Assembly: GCA_937891565.1 (NCBI GenBank)
Contig: CALAHA010000143.1
Span: 1 to 7,659, forward strand
Direction of reading: 5' to 3'
Source of the DNA: an uncultured Ilumatobacter sp.
GTDB taxonomy: Bacteria > Actinomycetota > Acidimicrobiia > Acidimicrobiales > Ilumatobacteraceae
Length of the DNA stretch: 7,659 nucleotides
Below, one piece after another: positions 5,459-7,659 of this stretch. Made by a program: the position numbers and the translations under genes. The notes beneath the pieces were generated by a model that was not told the origin of the DNA, did no database searches, and saw only the letters and a program-made list of their open reading frames with translations. The stretch's first letter is position 1. Each line of letters begins with the position of its first letter.

Positions 5459-6024
5459 TGCTGCCACCGGACCTGCACCGAGATTGGGGCGTCGGTCAAG
5501 TCGGCCAACTCGACGAAATTGTTCGTGTGTAAAACGATGTCGGCCTGCTGGATGGGGGGCGCAAGCAAGATACGGCAGGTAACCGAACGCAGATTGTCGA
5601 GGTTAATGACGGTAACAATTTGGCCTGGCGGGATGTCTTTCGCGAGACACGTCAGGGTGTCCGGGACTGTTCTCAGAAATGTTGCCTGAGCGAAGATCGA
5701 ATCGGATCCGTCAGCCGTTGGTACAGCGATTTCTGCGACGCCACCCTGTTGGGGAGCCGGGCCATCGAGGAAGATCGGGTCCGTGTCGCGAATCGTGTCG
5801 AGGGTCGGCAGGTTGCTCTGACCGATTGTTGTCTTCACAGTGATCGGTGTACCCGCCGTGGTTTCAGCGCTGGCTGCCTGGCTTCCGACATCGACGCCGG
5901 CTGTGGCGACGTTTGGCCCGGGAGCTGGATTGTCGCGGTTGACGAACCAGAGCGCAGGCAGCGCAATCAGACTGAATAAGGCGGCGAGGTAGAAACGTCG
6001 TCGGTCGGTGTCGTCAAGGGGCAC
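5455..6024 (-). CDS. Membrane-anchored protein with probable RlpA-like double-psi beta-barrel
   Basis: A 189-aa protein from a GTG start. Residues 11-28 form one hydrophobic segment after an Arg-rich N-terminus, so it is probably a signal anchor with the rest outside the cytoplasmic membrane. Residues 31-105 are Ala/Thr/Pro-rich and look unstructured. Residues about 111-188 (FAQATFLRTVPDTLTC, then PPGQIVTVINLDNLRSVTC, ending in ISVQVRW) resemble the RlpA/double-psi beta-barrel pattern of Cys, LP-G-x-V-x-V-x-N and N-x-RSV. Cys126 and Cys150 could form a disulfide. It lies between tatD and rsmA, exactly where rpfB (mycobacteria) or yabE (Firmicutes) sits. Those proteins carry G5 plus Rpf or 3D wall-active domains, so a cell-wall role is likely. 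No lytic catalytic motif can be assigned. The start has no clear ribosome-binding site. Confidence 0.75.
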   Translation of the reverse strand: MPLDDTDRRRFYLAALFSLIALPALWFVNRDNPAPGPNVATAGVDVGSQAASAETTAGTPITVKTTIGQSNLPTLDTIRDTDPIFLDGPAPQQGGVAEIAVPTADGSDSIFAQATFLRTVPDTLTCLAKDIPPGQIVTVINLDNLRSVTCRILLAPPIQQADIVLHTNNFVELADLTDAPISVQVRWQQ

Positions 6025-6061
6025 TGGGCAGTCTTTAGTCGAAGGCTGTGAGCGGGTCTGT

Positions 6062-6114
6062 CGCAGTGGACTGCGGCCGCGTTGCGTCGGGTACCGAGCG
6101 TATCCCGCCGACGC
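6062..6114. repeat. Two adjacent inverted repeats after tatD
   Basis: In the 92-nt gap after the tatD stop, GCGTCGG (6084-6090) pairs perfectly with CCGACGC (6108-6114), and CGCAGT (6062-6067) pairs with ACTGCG (6070-6075) across a two-base loop. Neither is followed by a T-run on the minus strand. They could be weak terminator or processing hairpins, or simply GC-rich chance structures. Confidence 0.4.
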
Positions 6115-6116
6115 GT

Positions 6117-6896
6117 TCAGGCGATACCGGGCATGACGCGCCGAGTGTTTTTAGCGGTCTGGGCAGCAACTTCGGCGACAGGAAGCTCGCGGAGATCGGC
6201 GATGAACTGGCCCACATGCGGCACCCATGCCGGGCGATTGATTTTGCCGCGGTGCGGGAGTGGTGCGAGATACGGGCTATCGGTTTCTATCAGCAGCGAA
6301 TCGAGCGGGCACAGCTTCGCCGCTTCTTGTACCTCGGGAGCGCTTTTGAATGTGACGATGCCGGAGAAGGAGAGCACCGTGCCGCGTTCGAGCGCCCGGC
6401 GAGCCTCGACCGCGCCGCCGGTGAAGCAGTGAAAGATCGTGTGTTCCGGCACGCCCTCGGCGTCGAGGATGTCGAAGGTGTCGTCCCATGCATCGCGAGA
6501 ATGGATGACGAGCGGCAGTTTGTACTCGTGCGCGAGCTGCACCTGTTCGGCAAACGCTGCCTTTTGAATGTCGCGCTCGGAATGTTCGTAGTAGTAGTCG
6601 AGCCCGGCTTCACCGATCGCAACGATGCCAGGCGTGCTGAGCAGATCGATGATCGAGTGGACGCCCTGAACAGCGTCGTGCGGGTGTAAGCCGACTGTTG
6701 CGAACACGTTGTTGTGGCGACTCGCGACATCGATGGCCGCCTCGGATGTGGCCCGGTCACAGCCGACCGTGACGAGCGTCTGGACACCCATTTCCATCGC
6801 TGCCGCAACAGCGCCATCAGGCCCGTCAGGAATTCGCTCGTCGTGAATGTGGCAATGACTATCGATCCATTCAAGTTGGTTCGGGCTTGTCACCAT
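6117..6896 (-). CDS. tatD: TatD-family metal-dependent deoxyribonuclease
   Basis: TIM-barrel metallohydrolase of the amidohydrolase type; family members act as 3'-5' exonucleases or D-aminoacyl-tRNA-linked hydrolases, so the exact substrate is open. The product is 259 aa, normal length. Metal ligands and signatures: IDSHCHIHD (H14, H16), GLHPHD (69-74), AIGEAGLDYYYE (E96), VIHSRDAWDDT (H132), IFHCFTGG (H156), ETDSPYLAP (D206) and HRGKINRPAWV (215-225). The ATG at 6896 is only two nt after AGGAG; the next codon, GTG at 6893, has a more usual five-nt spacing, so either may be used. The start region is duplicated 107 nt upstream. The metG-tatD order is conserved in many bacteria. Confidence 0.94.
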   Translation of the reverse strand: MVTSPNQLEWIDSHCHIHDERIPDGPDGAVAAAMEMGVQTLVTVGCDRATSEAAIDVASRHNNVFATVGLHPHDAVQGVHSIIDLLSTPGIVAIGEAGLDYYYEHSERDIQKAAFAEQVQLAHEYKLPLVIHSRDAWDDTFDILDAEGVPEHTIFHCFTGGAVEARRALERGTVLSFSGIVTFKSAPEVQEAAKLCPLDSLLIETDSPYLAPLPHRGKINRPAWVPHVGQFIADLRELPVAEVAAQTAKNTRRVMPGIA

Positions 6897-7069
6897 GTCT
6901 CCTGACCGCGGTTTTGGTTGCCCTCACGCCAGCCTCGCTTGCTCGGCGGCCTGTTGGGGGCATTGCTCGCGTGCGATCCAGGTTGGTTCGGGCTTGTCAC
7001 CATGTCTCCTGACCGCGGTTTTGGTTGCCCTCACGCCAGCCTCGCTTGCTCGGCGGCCTGTTGGTGGCA
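6875..7069. repeat. 88-bp direct duplication spanning the tatD start
   Basis: Bases 6875-6962 and 6982-7069 are identical except for one position (G at 6958, T at 7065), with a 19-nt spacer (6963-6981) and a 107-nt period. The unit carries the tatD ribosome-binding site AGGAG, the ATGGTG start and the first seven codons. Beyond the left edge, weak similarity may continue into codons 8-12 with a four-base indel. The high identity implies a recent duplication. It occupies most of the 196-nt metG-tatD gap. Confidence 0.97.
6890..7003 (-). CDS. Possible 37-codon leader ORF created by the duplication
   Basis: The upstream copy of the tatD initiation region has the same AGGAG and ATG, and begins MVTSPNQ before leaving the tatD frame. 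It runs for 37 codons and stops at a TGA (complement 6890-6892) that overlaps the tatD start in ATGGTGA. The peptide is polar and low in complexity, rich in Asn, Pro, Gly and Arg, with no recognisable family. If translated it would deliver ribosomes directly to the tatD start. It may equally be an accident of the duplication. Confidence 0.3.
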   Translation of the reverse strand: MVTSPNQPGSHASNAPNRPPSKRGWREGNQNRGQETW

Positions 7070-7092
7070 CAGCACTCTGGTCGCCGCATGGC

Positions 7093-7659
7093 TTAGAGCT
7101 TGATACGGGGGAAGAGTGCGTCGCCCTTGGTGACGACGGAGCCTGCTGCGTACTGGCCCCATGCGGCGGCGTCGGGGAGACGCTGGTCAACGACGTTGCC
7201 CGTCATGCCAATGCGTTCCCATAGGGCCTGGGCGGTGTCGGGCATTGCCGGGTGGACCAGTACGGCGACAATGCGAAGCGCTTCGAGAGCGTCGCCCATC
7301 ACCCGGTCGACGTCGGGTCCTGGCTCGGACTTCCACGGCTCGTTCGTTTCGAGGTGACCGTTTGTCGCACGGATCAGTGACCACGTGGCGTCGAGTGCTC
7401 GGCTCGGTTGGACTGTTGCCCAGCCTGCTGCCGTGTCGGCGTAGGCCTGCGCGGCAATGGCGGCGAGCGGGCTGACGGGATCGGGAGCCGTGCCGAGGCC
7501 GTCGCACTTCTTGGCAACGACGGTGGCGACGCGCGCTGCGAGGTTGCCGAGGTTGTTGGCCAGGTCGGAGTTGTAACGACCGACCAGCCCCTCCCAGGTG
7601 AAGTCGCCGTCGTTGCCGTAGGCGGTGTCGGCGAGCACGTAGTAGCGGAAACCGTCCAG
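7093..7659 (-). CDS. metG: Methionyl-tRNA synthetase, C-terminal part
   Basis: The last 188 codons of a class Ia synthetase that charges tRNA-Met, entering from the right edge. The segment opens with LDGFRYYVLADTAYGNDGDF, the region that follows the KMSKS loop, and continues with WEGLVGRYNSDLANNLGNLA, a hallmark of MetG at the start of the anticodon-binding helical domain. NGHLETNEPWK matches the conserved N-x-x-I/L-x-x-x-x-PW helix of that domain. The protein ends ALFPRIKL with no C-terminal EMAP/tRNA-binding domain, as in many actinobacterial enzymes. The catalytic HIGH and KMSKS motifs lie outside the window. tatD follows 196 nt downstream. Confidence 0.96.
   Translation of the reverse strand: MDGFRYYVLADTAYGNDGDFTWEGLVGRYNSDLANNLGNLAARVATVVAKKCDGLGTAPDPVSPLAAIAAQAYADTAAGWATVQPSRALDATWSLIRATNGHLETNEPWKSEPGPDVDRVMGDALEALRIVAVLVHPAMPDTAQALWERIGMTGNVVDQRLPDAAAWGQYAAGSVVTKGDALFPRIKL

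Overview
This window looks like core chromosome from a high-GC actinobacterium, most plausibly class Acidimicrobiia (Ilumatobacter-like). The lineage is inferred from protein style and gene order, not from a search. Nearly everything is read on the minus strand. Two conserved actinobacterial housekeeping blocks sit side by side: metG-tatD-(wall-associated protein)-rsmA/ksgA-ispE at 7659 to 3871, and tRNA-Gln-glmU-prs-rplY at 3570 to 1. The same two blocks lie close together in mycobacteria, where rpfB sits between tatD and ksgA.

Right block (minus strand): the C-terminal part of methionyl-tRNA synthetase enters from the right edge. A 196-nt gap follows, holding an almost perfect 88-bp direct duplication that copied the tatD ribosome-binding site and start codon. 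Then come tatD, a membrane-anchored protein with a likely double-psi beta-barrel domain in the position rpfB/yabE occupies elsewhere, rsmA (4-nt overlap with the gene before it) and ispE (11-nt overlap with rsmA). Tail-to-tail with ispE, on the plus strand, is a 30-codon gene for a very basic ribosomal protein of the bS22 (AURKAIP1/COX24-domain) type, which is easily missed.

Left block (minus strand): a tRNA-Gln(UUG) gene encodes its own CCA, and the last A of that CCA is the A of the glmU start codon. GlmU is short (361 aa): its uridyltransferase domain is intact but the acetyltransferase end is absent. prs (PRPP synthase) follows. Between prs and the first codons of a gene that is probably rplY (ribosomal protein L25) lies one accessory gene. 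It encodes a protein with an AbiEi-type winged-helix N-terminus and a DUF559-like nuclease-fold C-terminus, with no partner toxin visible. It is flanked on both sides by members of a small hairpin-forming repeat family (core GAAACTGAGACCG), and its stop codon lies inside a 12-13-bp tandem repeat.

Together the window covers translation (MetG, RsmA, bS22, tRNA-Gln, L25), precursor supply for the cell wall and isoprenoids (GlmU, IspE), PRPP supply (Prs) and one possible defence or orphan-antitoxin gene. The least ordinary signals are the tRNA/start-codon overlap, the truncated GlmU, the duplicated tatD initiation region, and the repeat arms in the rplY leader that could pair with the rplY start. 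No transposase, integrase, CRISPR array or rRNA is visible.
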